This document shows positions 11,164 through 22,707 of a stretch of 64,000 bases of DNA, one piece after another (the first letter of the stretch is position 1; every line of letters starts with the position of its first letter). The notes below the pieces were generated by a model that saw nothing but the letters and a program-made list of their open reading frames with translations, made no database searches and was not told the DNA's origin. The stretch spans positions 1,674,001 to 1,738,000 of the forward strand of contig NC_016460.1 of NCBI RefSeq assembly GCF_000226115.1, in the 5' to 3' direction. The DNA is from Thermothielavioides terrestris NRRL 8126 (taxonomy: Eukaryota > Ascomycota > Sordariomycetes > Sordariales > Chaetomiaceae). A program made the translations under genes and the position numbers.

Positions 11164-11732
11164 GAGTTGTCGCAGGCGTGCGGGTCTCCATCATCTTTGC
11201 GACGGGCCTTCAAAAGGGCAGCGCTTACGCCAGGGTCTTCAGCACACACGGCGTGTGCCAGCACGAGCTGCGCGGGCTCGAAGCTGAGGAGTGAGCTGCG
11301 AGCGGGCGCGCAGCGCCGATACCACATCCAAAAGACCTGTGGTCTACTCGCGCATGGGCGAGAGCGCACCTCCAGATGGAAATGCGCTTCCAACGTGTTT
11401 TGGGGTCGCGAGATCGGGATGCGGCCGCAACTAGCTTCCGGGAAGGCCTATCTGGGACACAGAGGTATCAGAGGTAGTCAAACCCAGCCCACACTACACG
11501 CCGCTATGGCAGTGCCACCAAGCCAATACAAATAATTGTCAAGTCCACGGATTGCATTGCGTAGAGTCTCAAGGGTGAGGTGTTGTTTCTGCTTTGCCTA
11601 TGCGCTCTCCATGGCAGCGCTGGCGCTTATCGATAAGAACCCCGGCCAATTTCGCGCCAAAATCTCGGCTGCTGTGCCTGCACTGAACGAGCGAGACATG
11701 GACATCGACCATCCTCGAGGTTCAATGCAAAG
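11164..11732. other. Intergenic region, fcf2 / rsm10
   Basis: Gap of about 570 bp between two same-strand genes. Frames in it are short and unlike any family I know. I see no repeat, RNA gene or clear promoter element. Confidence 0.6.
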
Positions 11733-12909
11733 ATGCATCCGCCGCGGTTAATAAGGCCACTACGGCCTCTGCTTCAGGGGCAGTTGGTAAGACTCATAAT
11801 TCAAAATTCCTGCTCCCACATTGTGGTATGGTATTCATCTGACCCTATCAACGTGACAGGCCCATGCAGCATCTCGGACGGCCGCGGTCGGCATCCCTCG
11901 CGCCTCAACGCCGCGCCGGACCTATGCTTCGGTGTGAGTAGGCCTTGTTGACTGCACAGTGGCCATTGTTGCTGACCTGTCGCCGACAGCACCGATGAAA
12001 CCGATGCTGCGAAGCCGAGGTTAGCCACAACCACCCCCAACCGTCTCCCTCCGACATCCCTCGCTACCCCCGTTTGCAGCCCGCCCATCCGTCTTCCGTG
12101 AACCCCTTTCGCCGGGACTGAAAGGACTTTAGAACTAACCGCGCAGCAGCGCGACGACTCCACCAGCCGCCGAGCCGGCCAAACCCGCCGAACAGGCCGA
12201 GACCAGCGACTCCGGCGACGGCGTCCGCGTCTCGCGCATGCCGCGGGCGCTGGAGGCGCTCTACCTGAGGCCGCTGCGGCGCGAGGCCCAGTACGGGGTG
12301 CCGACGTGCAACCTGCAGCTGCGGGCGTACTCGGCGCGCAACCTCGAGTTCTTCTGCGACTTCGCGCTGCGCGCGGCCTACTTCCTGGGCCTGCCGGCGT
12401 TCGGCCCCGTGCCGCTGCCGCGGCTGACAGAGCGCTGGACGGTGCCCCGGTCGACCTTCATCTTCAAGAAGAGCCAGGAGAACTTCGAGCGCATCACGCT
12501 GCGCCGCCTCATCCAGATCCGCGACGGCCACCCGGAGACGGTGCAGATCTGGCTGGCGTTCCTGCAGAAGCACGCGTACTACGGCATTGGCATGAAGGCG
12601 AATGTTTGGGAGTTTAGCAAGCTCGGTAGGTGTTTCCTGTTTCTCTTCTACCTCTCCTTCATCTCCCTGTTGGGGCTGCTGCGAAGGCATGGCTGGCTAA
12701 CGCGTGTGTGTGTGGCAGGCGTCGGGAAGGAGATGGACAAGATGGCCGAGGAGACGGAGAAGCTGCTCGAGGACAAGTGGTACCACCTGGGGTATTTGGA
12801 GGGACGGCACCTACCCGAGGGCAAGACTCAGCACCCGAAGCTGCCGGCGGCAGAAGATCTCGAGGAGTATCTGGCTCAGGAAAGGAGGAGGATTGCTGGC
12901 GGCCGGTAG
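11733..12909 (+). CDS. rsm10: Mitochondrial small-subunit ribosomal protein uS10m (Rsm10)
   Basis: Component of the mitochondrial 37S ribosomal subunit. Exons: 11733-11786, 11860-11933, 11990-12019, 12150-12625 (or from 12147), 12719-12909; 274 residues with the shorter exon 4. The first exons encode an Arg/Ala-rich mitochondrial presequence (MHPPRLIRPLRPLLQGQ). The S10 domain follows: LYLRPLRREAQYGVPTCNLQ, YSARNLEFFCDFALRAAYF, GPVPLPRLTERWTVPRS, KKSQENFERITLRRLIQI and FLQKHAYYGIGMKANVWEF. A charged C-terminal extension (about 60 residues) ends EYLAQERRRIAGGR. Exon 4 has tandem acceptors CAGCAG at 12144-12149; both keep frame and differ by one serine. Confidence 0.93.
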
Positions 12910-13312
12910 GGGCAGTAGCTGCGTGCATGTTGAGTGTAGGTGTATCGGCAGGAGGGAGCTGCGTAGCGGTGTTAAATGTACAAATACATCTGGATGTTCC
13001 GATTGCAAGCAATGGCTGCAACGCTAGCCGTATACACCTTGTTCCGTTTCAATTTCCAGCATGCGCCAAACGTGTGCGTGTTGTGTCAGCTGTTGTTGCC
13101 TTGCCCCTGCTTGTAGGGCGCGATGCAAGCGTGGCAGCAGCAATAGGTGTCGCGCCGTCAACTTTCGCTTGTTCGTTCGGACCCACCGTCTTCCTGGCGC
13201 TTCACTCGTCACATACCATACCATACTTCGACGAACACAATAAGCAACCAGTGTGGCTAGCTGCTCGCAGCGGTAATTGTTTTGCGGTCGAACTGCCATG
13301 TACTGCAGCTGC
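12910..13312. other. Intergenic region, rsm10 / mitochondrial trpRS
   Basis: Gap of about 400 bp between two same-strand genes with mitochondrial products. Two further in-frame ATGs (13277 region frame and 13298) lie just upstream of the chosen TrpRS start. Nothing else is recognised. Confidence 0.6.
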
Positions 13313-14674
13313 ATGGCGAGCCGCAAGACTGTGTGGCAGCAGCTGGTGGCTCGGCAAGCGCCAGCAACACCACCAGCAACCATCCGCAGCTCATTCAGCA
13401 GCGCTCTCAGAAGCGCATTCAGCACAGCGACGGGATCTCCCAAACGTTCCCATAATGACACCGTCAACACAGGATCAGCAAAAGTTTCACTCAATGCTAC
13501 TGAAGTTCAACAGTGGCCACCACCACGGCGCTTGTCCACCACCTCATCTCAAAACGGCAGCGTGAGCGCGGATGGCCCAAAGGTCATCTGCTCGGGCATC
13601 CAGCCGACCGGCGTGCCGCACCTGGGCAACTACCTCGGCGCGCTGCGCGAGTGGAAACGTCTGCAGGATACGGAACCCCCCGAGACGAAGCTGATCTTCT
13701 TCATCGCCGACCTGCACGCCTTGACCGTGCCGCGGCCGAGGGAGGAGCTCTCCGAGGCCAGAATGCAGCTGCTGGCCGCCCTCCTCGCCGTCGGGCTCCG
13801 GCCGGACCGCTGCACCATCTTCTTCCAGTCGAGCGTCCCGGCCCACGCGGAGCTGCAGTGGATCCTGAGCTGCACCGCCTCGACCGGCTACCTGTCACGC
13901 ATGACCCAGTGGAAGGCAAGTCGAACCCCCACCACCACCTGGAAGGGCTACACTAACTTGGGGCCCGGCTTACAGAGCAAACTGTCGCTCGGCAACGACG
14001 TATCCCTGGACGATGCGCGGGCGCGGAAGACCCTCAAGCACGGCCTGTTCTCCTACCCAGTCCTCCAGGCCGCCGACATCCTGGTGCACCGCGCCACGCA
14101 CGTCCCCGTCGGCGAGGACCAGCGCCAGCACCTCGAGTTCACCCGCGAGTGCGCGACCAACTTCCGCCACACGTACGGCTCGGACGCCCTGGTGGCGCCC
14201 GAGACGCTGATCGCGCCCTCGCCGCGCGTCATGTCGCTCACGAACCCGACGGCCAAGATGTCCAAGTCGGACCCGTCGCCCAAGTCGCGCATCCTCATCA
14301 TCGACTCGGAGGCGACGATCCAGCAAAAGATCCGCCAGGCGCTGACCGACTCCCTCAGCGACTCGGTCTCGTACGACCGCCCCGCGCGGCCCGGCGTGTC
14401 CAACCTCATCGACATCCTAGCCGCCTTCGACCCGCGCGGCCGCGACCCGGCCCAGCTGGCCCGGGAGGATCTGGACGGCGTCAAGATCCCCGAGCTGAAG
14501 CGGCGCGTGACGGAGGCGCTCGTCGCCGAGCTGGGCGGCATCCGCGACCGCTATCTCGACCTGAGCGCGCGGCCGGCCTACCTCGCCGACGTGGCCGCCC
14601 GCGGCGCCCGCGAGGCTGCCGAGCGCGCTGCCGAGACCATGGCTCGGGTCAAGCGGGATGTAGGGCTGAGTTAG
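13313..14674 (+). CDS. Mitochondrial tryptophanyl-tRNA synthetase
   Basis: Class I aminoacyl-tRNA synthetase charging mitochondrial tRNA-Trp (Msw1 type). The ATG at 13313 opens a Ser/Arg/Ala-rich presequence (MASRKTVWQQLVARQAP); an in-frame ATG also occurs at 13298. The catalytic domain starts KVICSGIQPTGVPHLGNYLG, with the HIGH-like motif HLGN. FFQSSVPAHAELQWILSC and LQAADILVHRATHVPVGEDQ follow, then the KMSKS loop KMSKSDPSPKSRIL. The frame is open throughout, but 13916-13975 interrupts the universally joined MTQWK/SKLS and fits a 60-nt GC-AG intron (GCAAGT...TTACAG). Removing it gives 433 residues; reading through gives 453 with a 20-residue insert. I favour the spliced form. Confidence 0.93.
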   Translation: MASRKTVWQQLVARQAPATPPATIRSSFSSALRSAFSTATGSPKRSHNDTVNTGSAKVSLNATEVQQWPPPRRLSTTSSQNGSVSADGPKVICSGIQPTGVPHLGNYLGALREWKRLQDTEPPETKLIFFIADLHALTVPRPREELSEARMQLLAALLAVGLRPDRCTIFFQSSVPAHAELQWILSCTASTGYLSRMTQWKASRTPTTTWKGYTNLGPGLQSKLSLGNDVSLDDARARKTLKHGLFSYPVLQAADILVHRATHVPVGEDQRQHLEFTRECATNFRHTYGSDALVAPETLIAPSPRVMSLTNPTAKMSKSDPSPKSRILIIDSEATIQQKIRQALTDSLSDSVSYDRPARPGVSNLIDILAAFDPRGRDPAQLAREDLDGVKIPELKRRVTEALVAELGGIRDRYLDLSARPAYLADVAARGAREAAERAAETMARVKRDVGLS

Positions 14675-15547
14675 CGCTCCCCTACCCCGCTGTCTGTTTA
14701 AGCGGTGTGGCTCGCTTGCCGTGTACATTATGTATGAATAGAGTAGAAGAAGCGTCCCCCGCTAGTATGGGGGCCGTGTACATATAGAAGCAACTCGTTT
14801 AATGTGAAGAGGCAAGAATAGAATGGCCCGTGAGCATGTGAAGCCGGAAGAACTGCACCTCTCCTCCTTATGTTCAACTACCTAGACGAACACGCTCACG
14901 GCCAGGATTCGGGTCGCCGGATGCTTAGAAGGCTATGGCAATGATACATCCCAAATGCCTGTCTCTGCTCTCCCGCAGACTCTGCCTGATGAAGGGACAG
15001 TCACTGTCCAAGGATGTATGTGGCGGGCGGCACTGTTGTGTGCAGCCGATTCTTCGAGTGTACAGGCCATAGAATATCAACGGCCACCATGCACTCTAAA
15101 TGCATTCAATCACATTCTCGTCTCGTCCGCTTGTGTCGACATGTTTTCGGTGGTCAATAAGCCCAGCGATGGGACTCCAACATGTCCTCATTTCAATCCA
15201 TACATTTTTGGCGACTGCACCATGCTATCTGCAGATCCAGCATCCCATCTCGGAATCATCACTCTTGAGCTCACTCCACATCCTGGCATACCACGACACA
15301 CAGCAGCCACGCTGGTATCAATCCTCTCCCGGCCGACCCCAGCGCTGCTACCCAACTGTGCACGCTGGCTTATGCAAACCCAGGCGTTGAGCGCAATCCA
15401 TCCCTCATCAGGGGCCCGGGCCCTACACTCAACTCAGATACCGCAAAACCAACGAGCGGTTTGTCTTTCCAAACCGCCCCCATTCCGTTTTCCATCCCCT
15501 CCGTCATTCTCATCTCCAATTGAGCTCATCGCGCATCCTTTCTCCCG
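14675..15547. other. Convergent intergenic region, trpRS / karyopherin
   Basis: Gap of about 870 bp between the 3' ends of two genes. A plus-strand open frame from 14955 overlaps the last karyopherin exon on the other strand, has no family resemblance and is rejected as a gene. Nothing else is recognised. Confidence 0.6.
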
Positions 15548-18500
15548 CTACGAGACGTACGAGAAGTTGGACCCGCGACACGCCATCCAAAACTCCCTGA
15601 CCACCTGGTTCGTCGCGCGGGCGCCTCGCAATCTGCCAGATCACGTTAGCGCTTTCTCACCCTTCCACATTCCATACGCGGCCACGCCCAGATTACGGAG
15701 AGAAAAAAGAGATTAAAAAAAAAAAAAAAAAAAGAAGGAAAGAAAGAGAACTTACGCAATAACCCTCCTCAAAAACGCCGCCCTCTCCTCCACCCCGACC
15801 CTCACCCTGCCATCATCCCCTCCACCCCCACCGCCCCCATCAGCGCCAGCAGCACCGGCAGCACCGCCGACGACGGCATCATCCATCAGCGCGGCCTGCA
15901 GCCAGCGCTGGGCGTCGACCTGGGTCGTGACCAGCCTCTTGAGCGGCTCGCACAGCCGGTCGAGCTCGGAGCGGGCGGCGCCGCCGGCGAGATTGCGGAC
16001 CAGCGAGCGGGCGAGCAGCGGGCCGAGGTGCGCGGTAGCGGCGGCGAGGGTCTGCTGCAGCGCGGCGGGGGCTGCTGGGTCGGTGGAGGCGGACGGGACG
16101 GGAGGAGGTTTGAGGGAGAGGAAGTTCGCCTGTTGTTTTTTGGGGCACATCAGAGGTCAGCAGACGGAGTTCTATATTTATTGTTGTTGGGAGGGGAGGG
16201 TGGTAGGGAAAGGAAGGAAAGGGGTGAATGTGTGAAAGGAGGTGGAACTTACCCAGAACTCGGCTGCGGCGCCCTTCGGCAGGGGCTCCTTCCCCTCAAG
16301 AACCTTGAGGGAGAAGAGGAAAAAGAACTCGAGCAGGCTGGCGTGATGCGGGTGGAATAGTACTTCGGGGGACTTGACCATGACCTTGTCGACAAACGAG
16401 ATGCCGTTGAGCGTAATCTCCGTGTCGGCCTCGGGTTCGGGCAGCGCCTGCAGGATGGAGATGACCCACGGCACGAGCCTCGCTAGCTGCGCAGGCACGA
16501 AGGCCTTGGGGCCCCGATAGAGAGACCCGATGAACGAGCAGGCCGTGCTCAGCAGCGTGCCGATCCGCGGCGTCTCGAACCGCTGCTGGACAAAGTAATT
16601 TGTGACGGCGTCCGGCGGGAACACGAATGGCCCGGGCTCCGTCTCAGAGAAGCCGGCGCGGAAAATGTTGCAGATGATCTCGACGACCTCGCCGCTGGTG
16701 CTGAAAACACCCTGGACTTCAACCAGGACCCGCATGATGTTCTCCTGCAGGGCGGCGAGCCTGCTGTTTGCTTGCTGGGTCTGCGCGTCGCCCTCCAGGT
16801 CGATGGGATGCTCCTTGACATCCTGCATACCCTTAGCCATGCTGGCGAGGCATCTCATGGATCTCAGCGCCACTTGCAGCGCGATATCATCAGGAGGTGG
16901 AATGGCTTGCGGGTTCGGGGGGTCAAGTCCTCTCAGAAAATCGGGATGTCGAAGGTTAAGGAGATTGGGATTTGCCTTGAGCTGCACCGCGAGCTCAAAA
17001 TCTTTCTTCAGAAAGCTATAAAGCTCTTCGAACGTGTGCAACCTCTGTTCTTCATCCTTAATGGCCTGGATGATGGAGGATATGGATAGCACAATCCGCT
17101 CCTCGGCCAGCGACTCGAGCACCTGGCTGCTGCGGATAGTCTGGTAATGTCTGATGAACGCGCCGGCCTCGCCGGTGAGGATCGAGCGACAGGAAGAGCA
17201 GAGCGTGGAGATGGAGCGCGCCGACGGCCCTCCAAGAACGGAGTCGCCCAAGGCGCCGAAGAGCAAATTGAGAGCATTCGGAAGGTACTGGGCGTTGCGC
17301 TCAAAGTACTCGCAGTACCGCTCGATTAGACCCAGCCCTGTCTGGCGGAGCCGCAGCGGGATCGGGCCGTGAGCCTGACCCAAGAGGTCAAAGAAAGGAG
17401 AGGCGAAGACCTTGCTTAGCTCGGCATCATACCGGGCGTCGTCCGAGATGCAGTCGGACAGAGCGCTGAGACAGAAAGCCGAGGCTTCGAGCTCGGGCCA
17501 CGACCGTGCAGCAAGGCCTTGGAGGAAGAGGCCGGTAAAGAAAGAAACAAGACTGAATCCCTCGAGGGTGAAGACGGACTCAAGCATATCGCTGACATCC
17601 TTCCTCGCGTCCCCGAAAGCGACGCGCTCGGTCGAGTCCCATTCAGCGAAGACCTCGGCCGGAGGCCACTGGATCTTGCGCCAGCAGTTCATCACCACGG
17701 CTTTGAGGTGCTGGTCGGCATATGGTTTCCAGGCCTGGGCTGCATCCTCGTCCGAGTACGTGGTGTCGATCATGGTCTCGACAAACGTGGACCAGAACTC
17801 GAGGGCAGGGACAAAGATGGTGTCCTCGCCCACAAGGTAGCCATCGGCAGCCAGGAGCCCACTGAGACTCTCTAGAAACCTCTGGGAGCGACTGTCAGTG
17901 CTGCGCATGAGATCTTGCACTTTAGCGTCTCCGTAGGCCAACAGCAACAAGCCGAAGGAGATGCCGTCCTCTTGGTGGTTGCCATGGAGGAGGCGCTGGT
18001 AGTGCTCGGCGGCCCAGGGGCTCTCGAAGAGCGAGGCGAGGGCGTCGTAGTGCTCGTCGGTGAAGAAAGCCGAGTAGTTAGCGAGCACGTCGCTGAACAA
18101 CTCGGCCGTGGCTTGGAAGAGGTCTGCGTCGGCAAAGCAGTTGATGGCGGGGCCCACCAAATGCCTCAGGGGGGCCACCAGTTCCGGGTTGGGGGAGGCT
18201 CGCTGCGCGTACAAAACCCAAGCCTGGCCATTGGTTAGTGCTAGATGCCAACAGGAGTTGCGTCGCCGCCTTTCGACAGTTATGCCTACCTGGAAGCAAG
18301 CGAGGGCCTCCCCCTGGATCTTCAGGCCCGGGTTGTCGGGCGGCGGAGAGAAGCCGCGCGCGAGGAGGCAGACAACATCGGGGCCGTTCTTGACGAGGCG
18401 CCCGTGCACTTGGATGCTGCAGTGGTCAGTCGTGCTGCCAGGAAAAGAAGAAGAGTGTATAACTCACAATTTGGGCGCTGTCATGTCGGTCTTGCCGACC

Positions 18501-19191
18501 TCCTCGACGAAGGAGGTAGCGAACCATATCGCCGCCCTCAGCTTTTGACGGTCCAGCTTACCAACAAGAAGATCGGTTTGGAGCGCATCATCCAAGCTCT
18601 CAACAGACGCACCGCGGCCGAGATCAAGGCAGTAGATGAAGTGGCGGACGCAAGCAGGCCATAGATGGGAGAAGTGCATGAAGTACGTGACGAGGGCGGA
18701 GCACAGCTTCTTCGTCACAAAGTGGCCTGCCCCGTCGGAAAGCGACTGAATGACCCAGCCAATAATGCTCTCGAGGAGGCGTTTCGCATCATCCTCGCTC
18801 AGATCGGCGCTGTGTTCAAGTCAGCGGTTGGGGTTCCGTTACATCATGACGTTGGTAGTTTTTGCACGGAGCACACACACACCTGTCACGGTTGAGCTTG
18901 ATGATAAGGGTCAGAGCAGCGTAGAAGCGGATGTTGTCCTCGCGGTGGGTGATCAAGCTCTGGGCCAGCTGCCATCCCTCGGGAGACCTTTGCAGCCGAT
19001 GTAGGACCTCCTGGATCTTGGAGATGGTCTCGGGAGGGTTTGGCTGGTAGAGCGCGCGGATCAACTGGCCATGTCGGGTCAGTTTGCGCACTTGTTGTTC
19101 TGCTCTCTGTGTGGCCTTGGGCAGAACGTACTGTTTCGACCTCTGCGAGGCTTGTTGGTAGCGGCAGTTGTTCCATCGCGCCGTTGGCCAT
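15548..19191 (-). CDS. Importin-beta family karyopherin (importin-13/Kap122-like)
   Basis: Nuclear transport receptor built of HEAT repeats. Exons: 19191-19132, 19064-18883, 18809-18468, 18416-18290, 18223-16253, 16129-15756, 15632-15548; 1046 residues, normal for this family. The N-terminal importin region reads LIRALYQPNPPETISKIQEV, LHRLQRSPEGWQLAQSLI and DNIRFYAALTLIIKLNRD. The large exon carries LGLIERYCEYFE and many helical repeats. The last exon (LRGARATNQVVREFWMACRG, then SNFSYVS) lies beyond a 123-bp intron with a long T tract. Stopping at the TAA that immediately follows the exon 6 donor would truncate the conserved tail. Residues roughly 950-1000 hold a Gly-rich loop of the kind seen in disordered insertions. 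Assignment to Kap122/Pdr6 rather than another importin is less certain than the family itself. Confidence 0.87.
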
Positions 19192-20233
19192 TTTGCCACT
19201 GCTCGATGTCTAACGCCAACGTCGATGTCGGACAACGAGAACACAGCAACGCAAGCTTGAGCAACCAAGTCGGGGTTATCCAGGAACAAGACGAAAGCAA
19301 CGTCAGTTCCGGGATGGGCCTCTCAATAGCATGCGACCGAGCATTTGAGTTTTGCAAGCCGGCATTGGTTATTGTTTGTTCTGTAGCTTTTTTCCGGCAG
19401 GCTCTGCAGCTGCTGGTGCTTTAATGCCGGGTGTGTGAAAGATGGCTTCCAGTTTGGGACCGTGCTAAAGATGCCTGCTGGGACTTTTGGTGTTGCTGCC
19501 TCCAATCTCTGTGTTGAGCACCTCTGTACAGTACATTGGTCGCTGAGGGAAGGTGCTGTCGGCACCAGCAAGCAGCCACCTCAACCCGACCACCTATTGT
19601 AGTGCAATCGATAAGCCAACCGAACTTTGTGGAACCACCTAACTACCGCGACCTGCAGTGCTTCGGTTTGGGGTACGCAGTCGGGTGCTCAGCTCGACGG
19701 GACGGCCCACAGCCGCACCTTGTAACTTGCAGTGGAAGGAAACCCCGCCAGGCGGGCTGACGACAGTGCTGTCACTCTGAACAGGGGGGCGGTCGCGTGG
19801 GCCATGCAGTTATCCGTGTTCATGCTGATGCTGTCTTTGGCCATCCGCGCAACCTTTCTACTCGCTACTCTGTGCTTTCAAACATGTGCACAATGCAAGC
19901 GATGTTGCTCAAGACCACAACCTGTTCCTGCTGGAGCGGTAAGCTGCCATGGGGGGACGACGAGTCACCGAAGCAGACAAGCTTCCAGTCCGCGCCTGGC
20001 TCGTAGCCCGATTTGGTGGAGGGCCACCTAATGGAAGCCAGCCGGCCAGCAGAAGTGGGGTCCCTGCTGCGATACGCAGTAGTCACCTCAACCTCGAATA
20101 GTCGCGCCGCAGCGGGACACTCATGCCCACCCCCCGACTTGACTTTGCTTTGGGTTTCTTCGACATCTGGCCGTCCCGCCTCGGTGCGCTCTCCGGGCCG
20201 ATACGGTTTGGTTCAACCGTTGCTATTAGACCC
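19192..20233. other. Divergent intergenic region, karyopherin / aminopeptidase P
   Basis: About 1 kb between divergent starts, up to the mitochondrial-type ATG of the aminopeptidase gene. Only short frames occur. I recognise no repeat or RNA gene. Confidence 0.6.
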
Positions 20234-22479
20234 ATGCGGCATATATGGGCACGGCACAGCCCATACTTCCGCTCCTTGCTGCTTCGAAGCCATCCTGTCC
20301 AAGTTCCCTCGTCTCTGTCCCGGTTCTGCCAGCCAGCGTCTTCCGTTGCCGTGTTTCGGACAAAGAGGGGACTGCATAGTAGTACCCAAGCCAATAGGGC
20401 GCCCACAGCCGAAGAGATGGAGACGGTCAATACCACCGAACGGCTAGCCGCTCTGCGGTCGCTGATGAAGGAGAAAGGGGTTGACATCTACGGTATTCCA
20501 CCTCTACACCCTCTCCGTTACGGAGTCTGACAGGGTGCCCTGCAGTCGTGCCATCCGAAGATAGCCATGCCTCCGAGTACATCGCCGCATGCGACGCCCG
20601 ACGGGCTTTCATTTCTGGGTTCTCGGGCTCAGCTGGCACCGCCGTGGTCACGCTCGAGAAAGCGGCCCTCGCGACGGACGGACGCTACTTCAACCAGGCC
20701 AGCAAGCAGCTCGACGAGAACTGGCAGCTTCTGAAGACGGGTATGCAGGATGTTCCGACGTGGCAGGAGTGGACAGCAGAGGAGGCCACCGGCGGCAAGA
20801 CGGTGGGCGTCGATCCCGCCCTGATCGCGAGCTCCGTCGCCGAGAAGCTCGACGAGAGTGTCAAGAAGAGCGGCGGTGCCGGGGTAAAGGCCGTCAGCGA
20901 GAACTTGGTGGATTTGGTCTGGGGATCCGACCGGCCGCCCCGCTCCAACAATCCTGTCGTCCTCCTGCCCCCCGAGTATTCTGGTAAGGACACGGCTACC
21001 AAGCTCGCCGATCTGCGCAAGGAGCTGGAGAAGAAGAAGGCCGCCGGTTTTGTGCTGTCCATGTTGGACGAAATTGCGTGGCTGTTCAACCTCCGTGGCA
21101 GCGACATCGCCTACAACCCGGTCTTCTTTTCGTACGCCATTGTAACGCAAGACTCGGCGACGCTGTACGTGGACGAGTCGAAGCTGAACGACGAGTCCCG
21201 CAGCTATCTGGAACAAAACAATGTCTCCGTCAAGCCGTATGACGCGCTGTTTGCGGACGCAAAGTCCCTGGCCAGCGCCGCCGAGACCAACGAGACATCC
21301 GAGCCTCCGAAGAAGTATCTCGTCTCCAACAAGGGCTCCTGGGCACTGAAGCTGGCTCTTGGAGGGGACAAGTACGTCGACGAAGTCAGAAGCCCGGTTG
21401 GCGATGCCAAGGCGGTCAAGAACGACACCGAGTTGGAGGGCATGAGGCAGTGCCACATCCGGGATGGCGCCGCGCTGATCGAGTTCTTCGCCTGGTTAGA
21501 GGACCAGCTCATCAACAAGAAGGCCGTGATCGACGAGGTGGATGCTGCCGACAAGCTGGAGGAGCTGCGGAAGAAGCAGAAGGATTTCGTTGGGCTCTCG
21601 TTCGACACCATCTCATCAACAGGGCCGAAGTGAGTAGTCTTCTTCGAGTTGGACACGGAACGAGGAACGAGAGGGCCCCAAACCCGCTGACACGCTCCAG
21701 TGCCGCTGTCATCCACTACAAGCCACAAAAGGGACAATGCTCTGTCATCGACCCGCAGGCGATCTACCTGTGTGATTCAGGGGCCCAGTACCTGGACGGC
21801 ACGACCGACACGACCCGGACCCTGCACTTCGGGACCCCGTCGCCCGAAGAGAGGAAGGCCTACACGCTGGTGCTGAAGGGTAACATTGCGCTCGACACGG
21901 CCGTCTTCCCCAAGGGCACAACCGGGTTCGCCATCGACTGCCTCGCCCGGCAATTCCTCTGGGTAAGCTGCTGCCCCCCCCTATTCCCACCCTCTCCCCA
22001 AACAAGCCCCATTAGTTTTACTGACCGCAGCCTCTCTCCGCCAACAGAAAGCAGGCCTCGACTACCGCCACGGCACAGGCCACGGCGTCGGCTCCTACCT
22101 CAACGTCCACGAAGGGCCCATCGGCATCGGCACTAGGAAGCAGTATGCCGACGTGGCGCTCGCCGCCGGCAACGTGCTGTCCATCGAGCCGGGCTACTAC
22201 GAGGACGGGGCGTACGGCATCCGCATCGAGAACCTGGCGCTCGTGCGCGAGGTCAAGACGGAGCACTCGTTCGGCGACAAGCCGTTCCTCGGCTTCGAGC
22301 ACGTCACCATGGTGCCCTACTGCCGGCGGCTGATCGACGAGTCGCTGCTGACGGCTGACGAGAAGGCGTGGCTGAATGAGAGTAACAGGCGGATTCGGGA
22401 GGTCATGCAGGGGCGGTTTGAGGGCGACGAGGGCGCTCTGGCGAGGGCGTGGTTGGAGAGGGAGACGCAGCCGTTTTGA
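20234..22479 (+). CDS. X-Pro aminopeptidase P (M24B)
   Basis: Metallopeptidase removing an N-terminal residue that precedes proline. Coding exons: 20417-20492 for the cytosolic form (or from 20234), 20546-21629, 21701-21962, 22048-22479. The ATG at 20417 ([14 protein letters not shown]) gives 617 residues, matching cytosolic AMPP. The in-frame ATG at 20234 gives 678 residues with an Arg/Ser-rich, acid-free presequence typical of mitochondrial import; another lies at 20123. Creatinase-type N domains are followed by the pita-bread domain. Numbered on the 617-residue form, metal ligands are D412 and D423 ([13 protein letters not shown]), H486 ([10 protein letters not shown]) and the two glutamates in [10 protein letters not shown] and GIRIENL. 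Splice junctions IY/VVPSED, TGPN/AAVIHY and [11 protein letters not shown] are in phase. Confidence 0.93.
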
Positions 22480-22707
22480 GGTTGGGTATTGGGGTTGGGG
22501 CTTTACGCATGCTTGAGGGTTTGGAAGCTGGCCTCGATGGATATGGCAGCAGCAACTGTTTTGCCTGCATTTGCTTGTCTATTGTACCGCCCTGTCTTGG
22601 TCTATGTTCCTTCGCAACCCCCCGTCTCCCGTCCCACTATCTCGTTCTCTCTCTCACTCACCCTTCCTCTCTCTTTCTTTTTCTGGATGCAGCGAAACCC
22701 CTGGCCG

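Noticed and set aside
12630..13565. Plus-strand frame of 311 codons between rsm10 and trpRS
   Set aside because: It overlaps the real last rsm10 exon and the TrpRS presequence in another frame and has no family resemblance.
14955..15716. Plus-strand frame of 253 codons
   Set aside because: Overlaps the antisense last karyopherin exon, lacks recognisable domains and has unstructured Ser/Pro/His-rich composition.
20629..21456. Minus-strand frame of 275 codons
   Set aside because: Antisense shadow of aminopeptidase P.
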